A DNA stretch of 64,000 nt from Litchfieldia salsa (GTDB lineage: Bacteria; Bacillota; Bacilli; Bacillales; Bacillaceae_L), in assembly GCF_900104555.1 (NCBI RefSeq), contig NZ_FNJU01000005.1, positions 70,216 to 134,215 of the forward strand, written 5' to 3'. Made by a program: the position numbers and the translations under genes. The notes beneath the pieces were generated by a model, which ran no database searches, had not been told where the DNA came from, and saw only the letters and a list, made by a program, of their open reading frames with translations. Each line of letters begins with the position of its first letter. Position 1 is the first letter of the stretch. Positions 9,884 to 18,920 of this stretch are shown piece after piece.

Positions 9884-10906
9884 TTAATTCTTTTTTTCAA
9901 TCAACGCAGCCATGAATGCAAGAACAAGCCCCTGACCCCATCCCTGTATTCTTTTCTTAGGAACCAGCTTGTAATCTTCGGCTGTATACATTACTGCCGT
10001 ACCAGAAGATACATTTCTAACTGAACCTTCTTCATCAATGTTTGACAAAATTCCCTCATATGCTTTTGCAATATATTTCTGATGCAATGGATGTGCGTTT
10101 ACTGTCAATGCAGCTGCAATTCCGGCTGTAGCCGACGTTTCAAGGTATGAGGTTTCATCGTCTAAGATGGTATGCCACATATTATCTGGAGACTGTAATC
10201 TGACGAGCGCACTCAATTGGTCTCTCAAAGCATCACCAATCTGCATCCACATAGGCATAAAGGGGTTGAGCATTCTGAATGCCTTTGCCATCGTATAAGC
10301 CGCCCATGCATTTGCCCTTGCCCAGTAAATTCCAGACAAATTATCCTTTCTAGTATTATCCCATGCGTGATAGAACAAATTTGTCTTATTGTCCTGCAAA
10401 TACTCCTCATGCCAATAGAACTGTTTCAGTGCGTCATCGATATATTCCTTGTTATCAAGCTTAAATCCAATACGAAGCAGGAAGTAAGCTGCCATGAACA
10501 ATGTATCTGCCCATGCCTGTTCGGGAAAATCATTCTTCGATGAAACGGTATGTTGGAATACTCCATCCTCGAAACGAATCGCATCATTTCGAAGATACTC
10601 AGCTTTCATTACTGCTAGTTCAAGGTATTTCGAATCCCCTGTGGCTTCATGCAGTGTCAGCAATGTATGTCCCATAGCACAAGCATTAACCATCATTTTC
10701 GGAAGCCCTATTTCAAGATATTCGTCTACCCATTTGACCAAGAAGTCAATATACTCCTGGTTTCCGGTAACTTCCCAGGCTTTTCCGATACCATAAAAAG
10801 CTACGCCACACGACCAGCCCCATGTAAAATCCATATTCATTGTTCTTCGGACTACGCGGTCAATGATTTCCTTAACTTCATTTTCATCATATTCAAACGT
10901 TGCCAT
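9884..10906 (-). CDS. Glycoside hydrolase family 88/105, unsaturated rhamnogalacturonyl hydrolase-like
   Basis: This 340-residue cytoplasmic (alpha/alpha)6-barrel enzyme resembles B. subtilis YteR/YesR, which remove the unsaturated uronic acid from lyase-cut rhamnogalacturonan fragments by hydrating the double bond. Supporting motifs are WGWSCGVAFYGIGKAWEVTG near the N-terminus, the probable catalytic aspartate in EQAWADTLFMAAYFLLRIG, YWARANAWAAY in the middle and IQGWGQGLVLAFMAAL at the end. No signal peptide is present. The start follows GGGAGAAGG closely. A MATE gene and an AraC regulator lie beside it, as in a small sugar-utilisation block, but no transporter or lyase for pectin is seen. 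GC-ending codons appear more common than in neighbours, which fits acquisition. Confidence 0.88.
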   Translation of the reverse strand: MATFEYDENEVKEIIDRVVRRTMNMDFTWGWSCGVAFYGIGKAWEVTGNQEYIDFLVKWVDEYLEIGLPKMMVNACAMGHTLLTLHEATGDSKYLELAVMKAEYLRNDAIRFEDGVFQHTVSSKNDFPEQAWADTLFMAAYFLLRIGFKLDNKEYIDDALKQFYWHEEYLQDNKTNLFYHAWDNTRKDNLSGIYWARANAWAAYTMAKAFRMLNPFMPMWMQIGDALRDQLSALVRLQSPDNMWHTILDDETSYLETSATAGIAAALTVNAHPLHQKYIAKAYEGILSNIDEEGSVRNVSSGTAVMYTAEDYKLVPKKRIQGWGQGLVLAFMAALIEKKN

Positions 10907-11040
10907 TTCCTTCTCCCTCTCTTCATAAAGTTTTTTGATCCTCTCCGATTTTGAGCCAAATACAATTCCGGGTCTAACTAGTTATAACCTTGGCCAATCA
11001 TATCGTGGATTTGCAACTCTTCAACAAGAAACTACGACAG

Positions 11041-12411
11041 TTAAGAAACACTAGACTGCACCTTTCTACTTATCGTCATCTGACGCCATTTCCCTTGGCG
11101 CCATCTCCAAAGCATGAGTCCCCCCCTTAACCATTCATCAACCATGAATGCAATCCATACTCCAACGAGTCCGAGTTCAAAGTGTATTCCAAGAATATAA
11201 GCTAACGGTACACTAACTCCCCACATCGAGAGAATCCCTATGAATACAGGAAAGTTCACATCTCCCGCTGCACGTAAAGAGGTGATTACAACCGCATTAA
11301 ACGAACGGCCTGGTTCAACTAAGGCTGTCAATAACAGCAGAATACTCCCTGTTGCAATGATATTTTCATTGGCAGTAAAAAGAGTTAAGATTGGCTTACT
11401 AAATAGATAAATAATTAAGCCGACTATACTTGTTAAGCCTATGGCAATTAAAAGACTATCAATACATCGCTTATATGCAGCATCAAATTGCTTCGCACCT
11501 ATTTGATGTCCAATGATAATTTGATTGCCTTGACCGATGGCGATTGAAAAAAGCAACACAAACATCCCAATGTTCTGAGCATAAACCTTCGTTGTTATTG
11601 CTTCCGTACCAAGCATCACAATAAAAGAGGTGATAACAAGCTGTGATCCATTAAATGAAAGGTGCTCTCCCGCTGAAGGAACTCCAATTTTAAGTAACCT
11701 TTTCAGCTCTATATGTGGGAATCTCTTAAGTACATAAGAGAAAGGTAGTGTAGGTTTAATTCTTTTATATAAAATGATTATGATAATGGCTAATCCAATG
11801 AATCTACTAAGTATAGTGGAAATCGCTACTCCTGTTACACCTAGCACTGGAAGGCCAAACATCCCAAAGATAAAAAGATAATTACCAATGATATTAATAA
11901 CATTCATTGCAAGTGTGACATACATAGCATCTCTTGTGAAACGATAACTACGTAAAATGGCTCCCATCGTCATAATACCTGACTGTAGAAATAGACAACC
12001 GCCAACGATCTGTAGATAGACTGTCGCTTCTGAATTAAGATTACTAGAAACACCCATCATGGAAATAATGTCTGAAGCAAAAAAGACAAGGGCCACCCCA
12101 ATAACAAGCCCAACTAGTATATTGGAAACAATGGAAACCACCGCTATTTGACTTGCTTCTTTAAATGAATTTGCACCGAGACTCCTAGAAACAAGTACAC
12201 TAGTTCCAGTAGCTATGAAGCCAAACAACACACCAATTAACATTAATACTTGATTTGAAACACCAACTGCGGCAACGGCATCATCTGAATACTGACTAAG
12301 CATTAGTGTATCAGCGTTACCCATCAGTAAATGTAGCATAGTTTCGATAAAAATTGGCCATGTGATTGCAAAGAGAGTGAGCTTTTGAACTGGATATTCT
12401 CTCGTCTTCAT
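11041..12411 (-). CDS. MATE family multidrug/metabolite exporter
   Basis: The 456-residue membrane protein has twelve hydrophobic segments in two related halves and typical MatE signatures: PIFIETMLHLLMGNADTLML at the start, ATGTSVLVSRSLGA (about residues 63-76), and GNQIIIGHQIGAKQFD (about 297-312) as the matching motif of the second half. MATE proteins use a proton or sodium gradient to export organic cations or metabolites. The substrate is unknown. The ATG is preceded by AAGGGTG. It shares strand with the GH105 gene (134 bp downstream) but may have its own promoter. Confidence 0.92.
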   Translation of the reverse strand: MKTREYPVQKLTLFAITWPIFIETMLHLLMGNADTLMLSQYSDDAVAAVGVSNQVLMLIGVLFGFIATGTSVLVSRSLGANSFKEASQIAVVSIVSNILVGLVIGVALVFFASDIISMMGVSSNLNSEATVYLQIVGGCLFLQSGIMTMGAILRSYRFTRDAMYVTLAMNVINIIGNYLFIFGMFGLPVLGVTGVAISTILSRFIGLAIIIIILYKRIKPTLPFSYVLKRFPHIELKRLLKIGVPSAGEHLSFNGSQLVITSFIVMLGTEAITTKVYAQNIGMFVLLFSIAIGQGNQIIIGHQIGAKQFDAAYKRCIDSLLIAIGLTSIVGLIIYLFSKPILTLFTANENIIATGSILLLLTALVEPGRSFNAVVITSLRAAGDVNFPVFIGILSMWGVSVPLAYILGIHFELGLVGVWIAFMVDEWLRGGLMLWRWRQGKWRQMTISRKVQSSVS

Positions 12412-12833
12412 GTTGATTTCACCCTTCTTTTGACAATGAATTTTTTATGGAATTCCTCCTCATGACTCGTTTCATCTTTCACCTCTACAGTAAAACGTTT
12501 ATGACTCTCCTCTTTTCCAGCTTGACGGAATATACATAGAGTGTGAAGCCTGTGGAAAACGCTCATACCATTTCTCTTGAATCCCGACATTAGAAGGGAC
12601 TTTTAGAAAGTCTCACGGACCGTTCACCTAACTCTGTAGCCCGGATATTATGCTCTTGAAATGTCCTTAACAACTGTATTTCCACTCACAATATAGAGCT
12701 TTATAGCCATCTTGGTTCTTATTTGATAGTATAGATAGTAACATATGATCATCTGTTTCTGAATGCAAAAAAACTCAAATAACTTGTAAAAATCGAGCTT
12801 TTATATATGAAACACTAAAGGGGAAATGCAGGT
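12412..12833. other. 422-bp divergent intergenic region, MATE and AraC genes
   Basis: No convincing gene was seen. A 60-codon minus-strand frame (12408-12590) lacks a ribosome site and recognisable composition. The region must carry promoters for the divergent MATE and AraC genes and probably AraC operators; I did not find a clear repeated operator. Confidence 0.4.
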
Positions 12834-13676
12834 TTGGAAATCCGTAAATACAATTTGAGTCACCTTGGGGTACATATTCATTTTGTTCTCGATAAAGTAA
12901 CATATCCTGGCTGGGAAGACATTCGAAATCTTGTGAATGTTCATAGTTTGTATTGGATTCATGAGGGTGAGGGGACATTCTTGACTAATACTGAACACAA
13001 GGTACAGGCTGGTATGATGACTTATTTAAGACCAGGTCTAGAAATGTCAATGCGCTCAGAACCACATGCTCCACTCCGTATAACCATGATACTCTTCGAT
13101 TGTGCAGAGCTAGTTTACGATGCACTATGGAAAGATATAATTCCCATAGATAAACTGCGGCTTCCTTTCCTGAGTCAGTACACTCTCAAACAGTCAGAGG
13201 AACTCGGCATATTATGCAGGGAGATCCATCATGAGTGGGAACCAGGGATTGCAGATGGTGCTTCCGTGTCTCAAGCAAAATTACAGATTCTGCTTCACAA
13301 ACTTCATCAAATCGAGCAACCTGATTGGAGCATCACTGAATCAGGTGCACTCTCCGCCTTCGAGCAGGTGAAAAAACGGATAGAAAACGGATATAAGGAA
13401 AACCCACGAATTGAATTGTTGGCTGAGGAATACAACATATCAGCATCATACCTTCGTAAGCTGTTTATTAAATATACTGGTATGGGACCAAAAGAATATC
13501 TTATTCATTTACGTAACGAGCAGGCTTGCCGTTATCTAATATTTACTGATTTCCCTATCAAGGAAATCGCCAAGCTATGTGGATTTTATGAAGAATATCA
13601 TTTCAGCAAGATGTTCAAGAAGATAAATGGCGTATCACCTAGTATCTATCGAAGCATGGAGAGGAGCGTAGAGTAG
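12834..13676 (+). CDS. AraC family transcriptional regulator
   Basis: The 280-residue protein has an N-terminal cupin-like sensing domain (residues 1-160, with VHSLYWIHEGEGTFLTN and MMTYLRPGLEM) and a C-terminal double helix-turn-helix (about 180-275). The first DNA-binding helix lies in LAEEYNISASYLRKLFIKYTG, and the family signature in IAKLCGFYEEYHFSKMFKK followed by GVSPSIYR. Such regulators usually activate nearby carbohydrate genes, so the GH105 and MATE genes are likely targets. The start is TTG at 12834 behind AAAGGGG; no better start was found. A good hairpin follows the stop. Confidence 0.9.
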   Translation: MEIRKYNLSHLGVHIHFVLDKVTYPGWEDIRNLVNVHSLYWIHEGEGTFLTNTEHKVQAGMMTYLRPGLEMSMRSEPHAPLRITMILFDCAELVYDALWKDIIPIDKLRLPFLSQYTLKQSEELGILCREIHHEWEPGIADGASVSQAKLQILLHKLHQIEQPDWSITESGALSAFEQVKKRIENGYKENPRIELLAEEYNISASYLRKLFIKYTGMGPKEYLIHLRNEQACRYLIFTDFPIKEIAKLCGFYEEYHFSKMFKKINGVSPSIYRSMERSVE

Positions 13677-13737
13677 CTATTCCAGAAGAACATTTCCCTT
13701 TCGTAAGATATTACTTCATCCATAACTTGTTTTTAAT

Positions 13738-13772
13738 GTTTAAGATTACTCCGAGTAATCTCAAACATCTTT
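13738..13772 (+). terminator. Terminator of the AraC gene
   Basis: AGATTACTC and GAGTAATCT pair perfectly around one base, with outer GTTT/AAAC pairs, and a weakly T-rich tail follows. Confidence 0.65.
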
Positions 13773-13982
13773 TAACCATTAAATCACATAACCTTAACTT
13801 GTTAATCTAGTTGTTTGCTGAACAGTATAACGTCTACTTTGCATTAAGGAATGACGAGTTCTGATACAATATTGCCGAACGTAGTATGAATTGCATATTG
13901 TGATAACCCCACTATAATTCACATCATTATTGCGACTTTAATTCCCTATCTTCAAAAATACACTAGTCACAAAAAACAAACT

Positions 13983-14282
13983 CTCAGCTTTTTGCAACAG
14001 CGATTGGAGCTGGTGCTGCCACTCTAACTGCATTAGGTCAAATCGCGGCAATTTGGGTTGGTGGTGGGACGCTTGTTCCTTGGGCGTTGATTCCTGCAGC
14101 AGCTATTTGTGGGGTCGATCCGTTTGAGCTTGCAAGACGGAACTTGTTACCGGTTGTGATAGGGTTGGTTGTGACGACGATTGTGGCGATGTTTTTGATA
14201 TAGTTATAGAAAAGGCCTCACCTAACTATGTGGGTGGCTAATTTTTTGATACTCTTTCAACACAGATTGTAAATTTTCTTGA
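13983..14282 (+). pseudogene. Orphan 3' fragment of the 8212-9627 transporter gene, with its terminator
   Basis: Codons 13984-14204 read QLFATAIGAGAATL... to the final FLI and stop, matching the last ~73 residues of the transporter at 9408-9627 with only one amino-acid change (S to A). About ten codons differ synonymously, mostly in the 5' third of the fragment. Similarity continues weakly past the terminator hairpin to about 14282 (9706 in the other copy). Nothing upstream of 13983 resembles the rest of the gene, and there is no start site, so it is not expressed as a protein. It marks the right end of the GH105-MATE-AraC block. The other sequence from 13677 to 14434 holds no gene. Confidence 0.9.
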
Positions 14283-14434
14283 CCAAAGATAGATAGTTTT
14301 ACCGATTTTTAAATTTTGGCTCGTTCACTAAGTAATTAATCTTAAGTGATATTTCCAAATTTCCCGAAAAATGTATGCATTTATTAAACAATTAAAGGGA
14401 ATTCTCCTATTATAAAGTTTTAGGAGGTATTTAG

Positions 14435-15544
14435 ATGGATATTGCTATAATGGGTGCCGGTCTCTCCGGTTTAGCATGTGCCATCACCCTTGAAAAAAAT
14501 GGAATTTCTCCTACTATTTATGAGAAGAGAAGTAAAATAGGAGATCGATTTGTTAATGGGGAGACCTTACTGTCGATATTTGCTTTTCCAGTTAAAGATT
14601 GCATTGCTTCATTATCAGAGGAGTTTGGTATATACCTTAAGCCTTCTTCAACAATACAGCGAATGGAGCTCTATTCAAAAAATCAGAAAGCAATTATTAA
14701 TGGACATCTTGGTTTTACTAATATACGTGGTAGAGAAAGGGATTCCTTTGAAGCTCAATTGGGAAGGCAATTAAGTTCACCCATTGTTTTTAATTCTGAG
14801 AAAACCTATGAACACCTGTTAAGTAAGTATTCCCATGTTGTCTTGGCGACTGGAGATGGAGCAGATGCAAAAGAGACTAGAAATTTTAGGGAAGATTTAA
14901 CAGTTTCCATCAAAGGAGCAACAATTGAAGGTAGCTTTGATCGATATTCTGTCATGTCCTGGATTGATTATAACATTTCTCCATTTGGATACTGTTTTCT
15001 TATCCCATATTCAAAAAAAGAAGCAAATATATCATTAGCAATTCCTGATTTACAACAAAATAAAGATCTAAATATAGGTCAACTTTGGGATTCATTTTAT
15101 CAAATGGTACGGTCTCAACTAAATCAGAAGTTACCTATAACAGATGAGTTTCAAATTACTAAGTATCCGATTGGAATTTGTCACACAGCCCGAATAGGAA
15201 ATACCTTCTATGTGGGAAATTGTTTTGGAACCACGATGCCTTTTATGGGATTTGGACAGTACGCAGCAATTTTAAGCGGCATTTATGCTGCATATGACAT
15301 ATGCGGATTAGGAAATTATGAAGAACTTATGAAGCCGGTTCGCCATAGTTATGAAGATTCACTTGTATTAAGAAGAGCAATGGAACAAATGTCAAATGAC
15401 GGTCTAGACATAATCGTTCGGTCACTCCAAGGATATTGGGGAGATACGCTGTTCCATACCAAAAGAGTAAACCCTTTAAAAGTAGCTAGTTATTTACTAC
15501 GTCCATTTATTCATAGAGGAGTGCATTCCGATGACCAATCATAA
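14435..15544 (+). CDS. FAD-dependent oxidoreductase, geranylgeranyl-reductase/FixC-like
   Basis: The 369-residue flavoprotein begins with a Rossmann FAD motif (AIMGAGLSGLACAITLEKNG, residues 4-23) and has a second FAD contact in YVGNCFGTTMPFMGFGQYAAILSG (about residues 265-288), as in the p-hydroxybenzoate hydroxylase/geranylgeranyl reductase superfamily. The central region ends in a conserved VVLATGDGA strand. Substrate and partner are unknown. The start has a full AGGAGG site. It overlaps the next gene by 14 nt, so the two are translationally coupled. Since the partner is a DUF3231 protein typical of spore-formers, a sporulation-time role is possible but only inferred. Confidence 0.8.
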   Translation: MDIAIMGAGLSGLACAITLEKNGISPTIYEKRSKIGDRFVNGETLLSIFAFPVKDCIASLSEEFGIYLKPSSTIQRMELYSKNQKAIINGHLGFTNIRGRERDSFEAQLGRQLSSPIVFNSEKTYEHLLSKYSHVVLATGDGADAKETRNFREDLTVSIKGATIEGSFDRYSVMSWIDYNISPFGYCFLIPYSKKEANISLAIPDLQQNKDLNIGQLWDSFYQMVRSQLNQKLPITDEFQITKYPIGICHTARIGNTFYVGNCFGTTMPFMGFGQYAAILSGIYAAYDICGLGNYEELMKPVRHSYEDSLVLRRAMEQMSNDGLDIIVRSLQGYWGDTLFHTKRVNPLKVASYLLRPFIHRGVHSDDQS

Positions 15545-16523
15545 ATCAATCCCTATAACATCATCTGAACTAGGATACCTTTGGACAGGTTTTTCTATTA
15601 ACGATATGTCTAAATGGTTTTTAACAGCATTTTTGGGACTAACCAAAGATGAGGAAATTAAGGATTTATATGTATTTGCACTACAAATAACAAATGATCT
15701 CCTTTCAGAGAGAAATACAATACTTAATAATGAAGGATATCCTGTTCCAATAGGTTTTTCTGAAGAGGATATTGAGTTAAATGCAACCCCTTTATTTTCC
15801 AATCGTTTTTTGTTAAAGTACCTTCATACAGGGGCACGTCTAGGCCTTGAATTCCACTCTAAATCTTTAGCATTGTCTACTCGAGCAGATGTGCGTCAAT
15901 ATAATATCAATTGTTTAAAATCCTCTATAAGATTAAATGATAAAATCGTAGATCTTCTTTTAAAAAAGGGGATATATTGGAGGACACCAACACTCCCTGC
16001 TCCTCACGCACCAGAATACATACAAAAATCTAGTTATCTAAATAGCTGGTTTGGGGATACAAGACCATTAAATAGCATGGAACTTGCTAACTTGTACCAA
16101 ATATTAGACCTCTTAATTATTATGGAAGCACTTTGTATTGGTTTTGAGCAGACAGCCAAGTTAGAAGAAACACTTGAATTAGTTCGAGAAGGAATGACAT
16201 CTATCAAAAATCAATATAATACTTTGACTGACTTATTAAAGAGAAATAACTTGCCAATACCATCCAGTTATTCGGCTGAGGTTATCGATTCAAAGGAAAG
16301 AGTTTTTTCAGATCGAATCATGGTTACACATTTAGCTGGTTTATATGGATCGCTCATATCTCAATATGGTTTTTCTCTTGGAGCAGTAATGAGACACGAT
16401 TTAGTCAAAATGTATACACAGCAAATAGTTAGGGCCGGAGTTTTATCAGAAAGTATTACTCGTTTCCTTATTGAAAAAGAATGGATTGAAAAGATACCTG
16501 GAGCTTTGTCCCGTGAAGTATGA
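15531..16523 (+). CDS. DUF3231 family protein (two ferritin-like helical repeats)
   Basis: This 330-residue, mostly helical protein carries two related halves (about 8-165 and 172-325). Each begins with a segment of the SELGYLWTGFSIND / NSMELANLYQILDL type and ends in a helix containing LVKMY or its counterpart. This is the DUF3231 pattern, common in Bacillus and often annotated as spore-associated. No signal peptide or membrane segment was seen. The ATG is preceded by GAGGAG inside the upstream oxidoreductase gene. Function is unknown; the coupling suggests it acts with the oxidoreductase. Confidence 0.8.
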   Translation: MTNHKSIPITSSELGYLWTGFSINDMSKWFLTAFLGLTKDEEIKDLYVFALQITNDLLSERNTILNNEGYPVPIGFSEEDIELNATPLFSNRFLLKYLHTGARLGLEFHSKSLALSTRADVRQYNINCLKSSIRLNDKIVDLLLKKGIYWRTPTLPAPHAPEYIQKSSYLNSWFGDTRPLNSMELANLYQILDLLIIMEALCIGFEQTAKLEETLELVREGMTSIKNQYNTLTDLLKRNNLPIPSSYSAEVIDSKERVFSDRIMVTHLAGLYGSLISQYGFSLGAVMRHDLVKMYTQQIVRAGVLSESITRFLIEKEWIEKIPGALSREV

Positions 16524-16570
16524 TAAAGATACATAACGATTAAAAGGTTAGAAGTTTAGTTTGGATCATA

Positions 16571-16620
16571 AGCTCTTCATAACGGTACCTTCTAAGCTTA
16601 GATGAAGTGCTCTATTTAAT
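16571..16620 (+). terminator. Probable terminator of the oxidoreductase-DUF3231 operon
   Basis: Ten-base arms (16571-16580 with 16602-16611, one mismatch) are followed by a T-rich tail. Confidence 0.5.
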
Positions 16621-16705
16621 TTTCACATGGGGGATAAAATAAAAAGAGCTTAACCAGGAATTGGTTTAAAACCTCATAGTTTCTATATATTGTAAACAAT
16701 ATGCT

Positions 16706-18355
16706 TCAACCTATAGTTAATCGCTTCTCTTTTAATTTCACAGCAAATGCTTCATATGGTTGTAATTCAAGCTTTTGAAAATTAACGGTAGATCTTTCAT
16801 AATTATTGATAACGATTTTGTTACTCTGACCTAGATGTTCAATTTGTACTGTTTCAATTTCCTCACCAAAATTGGCTACTACAGCCCAAGTCTCATCCTC
16901 ATAATGTCTTAAATACATAAAAACTTGTTGAGGAGTGTCTGTTACTAATTCATAGTCTCCCCATACAATAATGGGATTATCTTTTCTTAGTTTAATCAAT
17001 TTTTGATAGCAGTAAAAGATTGAATCAGGATTGTCTAGATTAGTCTCTACATTAATTTCCTGATAATTTGGATTCACGTGTAACCAAGGTGTTCCTTTTG
17101 TAAATCCAGCGTTTTCTGTGCGATCCCATTGAATCGGCGTCCGTGCATTGTCACGCCCTTTGAAGTTGATTGAAGCAATGATATCTTCCTTCTGATAACC
17201 ATTTGCTAATCGTTCGTTGTACATATTTACACTTTCAATATCTTCAACTTCACTGATATCTTTGACAAGATAATTGGTCATTCCAATTTCTTCACCTTGA
17301 TAGATATAAGGTGTTCCCTTCATTAGGTGAAGTAGTATTGCAAACATTTTTGCACTTTCCACACGGTAGGTTGTATCATTTCCCCAGCGAGAGACGATTC
17401 TTGGAAGGTCATGATTGTTCCAAAAAAGACTATTCCACCCTTCATTACCTAAAGCTGTTTGCCACTTACTAAGAACTTGTTTTAGCTCATTTACTTCTAA
17501 GGGCTTATAATCCCATTTCTCTTTGCCTGGTTGTTGGTCCAAGCTAATATGTTCAAACTGAAATACCATTGATAGCTCATTCCGTTTTGGGTCAGAATAA
17601 AGCTTCGCAATCTCTGGGGTTGCTCCCCATGTTTCTCCAACTGTTAAAACATCGTATTTACCAAAGGTTTCACGGTTCATTTCTTGTATATAATCATGTA
17701 TTTTCGGTCCATTTCCTGTTATTTCTTCATCAGGAAGCTTACCTATTAAGTCAATTACATCCATTCGGAATCCGCCAACACCTTTTTCTAGCCAGAAATT
17801 CATCATATCCCAAACTTCTCTTCTAACTTTTTCATTTTCCCAGTTTAAATCAGGCTGTTTTTTACTGAATAGGTGTAAATAATATTCACCTGTTTCATCA
17901 TCAAACTCCCAAGCGGAACCACTAAATATTGATTTAAGAGAGTTAGGGACATCACCGTTAACTGGATTTCTCCAAACATAGTAATCACGATATGGATTAT
18001 CTTTACTTTTACGAGATTCAATAAACCACTTGTGTTCATCAGATGTGTGGTTGACAACCAAATCCATGATAATCTTGATCTTTCTTTTGTCTGCTTGTTT
18101 GATTAGCTCATCCATATCATTCATTGTTCCAAATTCCGTCATGATATCTTGATAGTCACTTATATCGTAGCCATTGTCATCATTGGGTGATTTATAAACA
18201 GGACTTAGCCAAATTGCGGTAATTCCAAGTTTCTCTAAATAATCTAATCGTTGTATGATCCCCTTTAAATCACCAATCCCATCAGCATCACTATCCTGAA
18301 AGCTGCGTGGATATATTTGATAGATAACTGTTGTTTGCCACCATTTCACGTTCAT
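16706..18355 (-). CDS. GH13 alpha-glucosidase (oligo-1,6-glucosidase / glucan 1,6-alpha-glucosidase, DexB/MalL-like)
   Basis: The 549-residue cytoplasmic (beta/alpha)8 enzyme hydrolyses terminal alpha-1,6 or alpha-1,4 glucosidic links of small oligosaccharides. Conserved regions are DLVVNHTSDEH (about residues 97-107), GFRMDVIDLIG with the nucleophile aspartate, TVGETWG with the acid/base glutamate, and FWNNHDLPR with the stabilising aspartate. The QPDLNWEN motif marks subfamily 31. The GETWGATPEIAKLYS and VFQFEHI segments read closer to streptococcal DexB than to B. subtilis MalL, so an isomalto-oligosaccharide or dextran substrate is plausible. The ATG follows GGAGTGGG. An RpiR regulator lies nearby and is a likely controller. 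No catabolite-response element was recognised upstream. Confidence 0.9.
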   Translation of the reverse strand: MNVKWWQTTVIYQIYPRSFQDSDADGIGDLKGIIQRLDYLEKLGITAIWLSPVYKSPNDDNGYDISDYQDIMTEFGTMNDMDELIKQADKRKIKIIMDLVVNHTSDEHKWFIESRKSKDNPYRDYYVWRNPVNGDVPNSLKSIFSGSAWEFDDETGEYYLHLFSKKQPDLNWENEKVRREVWDMMNFWLEKGVGGFRMDVIDLIGKLPDEEITGNGPKIHDYIQEMNRETFGKYDVLTVGETWGATPEIAKLYSDPKRNELSMVFQFEHISLDQQPGKEKWDYKPLEVNELKQVLSKWQTALGNEGWNSLFWNNHDLPRIVSRWGNDTTYRVESAKMFAILLHLMKGTPYIYQGEEIGMTNYLVKDISEVEDIESVNMYNERLANGYQKEDIIASINFKGRDNARTPIQWDRTENAGFTKGTPWLHVNPNYQEINVETNLDNPDSIFYCYQKLIKLRKDNPIIVWGDYELVTDTPQQVFMYLRHYEDETWAVVANFGEEIETVQIEHLGQSNKIVINNYERSTVNFQKLELQPYEAFAVKLKEKRLTIG

Positions 18356-18495
18356 TTATTCCCACTCCTTAATAAATCTACCTTTTTATAATCCCATACT
18401 AAGGATGGCTTTTCAAATGGTTGTTTACTATAGAGGACGTAGCGGATAGAGTTGCTTAGAGAATGACAAAAAAGGGGCGCTTGTCCCCTATTAGT

Positions 18496-18735
18496 CTACA
18501 TAAGACGTTTAAGTTGGATGGCATTATACATATATCTTGCATCTTTCCCCATCTTCGTCCGACTATTCATGATCGCCTTTAATTGGTTTAAAAACCGTTC
18601 ATCACAAATTGGATTCGAACCAAATTTTCGGTAACAAGCATCATGTTGCTTGCAAATAGCATCAAGTCTATTTACTGGAGCACCTGGCCCACTGCAATTA
18701 GGTCCACAATATCGATAACCTGGAAAACATGGCAC
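18496..18735 (-). CDS. Small phospholipase A2-like protein (parvoviral VP1-type PLA2 fold)
   Basis: The 79-residue protein carries a phospholipase A2 signature: the calcium loop YCGPNCSGPGAPVN (about residues 7-20) followed by the catalytic His-Asp pair and tyrosine in CKQHDACY (about 26-33). Six cysteines are present. The closest known pattern is the short PLA2 domain of parvovirus VP1, which occurs also in some Bacillaceae. There is no signal peptide, so it is either cytosolic/spore-located or released by lysis. The start is GTG at 18735, set by a perfect AGGAGGTG at 18742-18749 with 6-nt spacing. The upstream ATG at 18774 would place this ribosome site inside the gene. It appears monocistronic. 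Confidence 0.75.
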   Translation of the reverse strand: MPCFPGYRYCGPNCSGPGAPVNRLDAICKQHDACYRKFGSNPICDERFLNQLKAIMNSRTKMGKDARYMYNAIQLKRLM

Positions 18736-18741
18736 TATTAA

Positions 18742-18749
18742 CACCTCCT
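18742..18749 (-). promoter_or_regulatory. Ribosome binding site deciding the GTG start of the PLA2-like gene
   Basis: AGGAGGTG on the minus strand lies six bases before GTG at 18735-18733. Confidence 0.8.
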
Positions 18750-18920
18750 GTCGTTCATTCTCAGTCTCTAACATCTTATGTTTCTTATAAATATGTGTAC
18801 TGGGAATTAGCCAATTTTTAATAGGATCGTATCCTATATCGACCGAGTCAGGTACAGAGGTATTGTTTCATATAAATAACAAGGTGTTTCTATTTAGTGT
18901 ATAATAAAAGGAGAATTTGC

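Noticed and set aside
10217-10796. Plus-strand frames antisense to the GH105 gene
   Set aside because: They lie fully inside a well-supported gene, are cysteine/proline-rich shadows and lack ribosome sites.
12408-12590. 60-codon minus-strand frame touching the MATE start
   Set aside because: It has no ribosome site or recognisable domain, and it ends in the MATE leader. Likely chance.
9690-13835. Short GCTGAACAGTA motif at about 9700 and 13815 as an attachment site
   Set aside because: The shared core is only about 11 bp, no integrase is present and a similar word occurs near 1737, so chance is likely.
13983-14204. Functional short gene encoded by the orphan transporter fragment
   Set aside because: It has no start codon with a ribosome site and begins abruptly in the middle of the transporter sequence.
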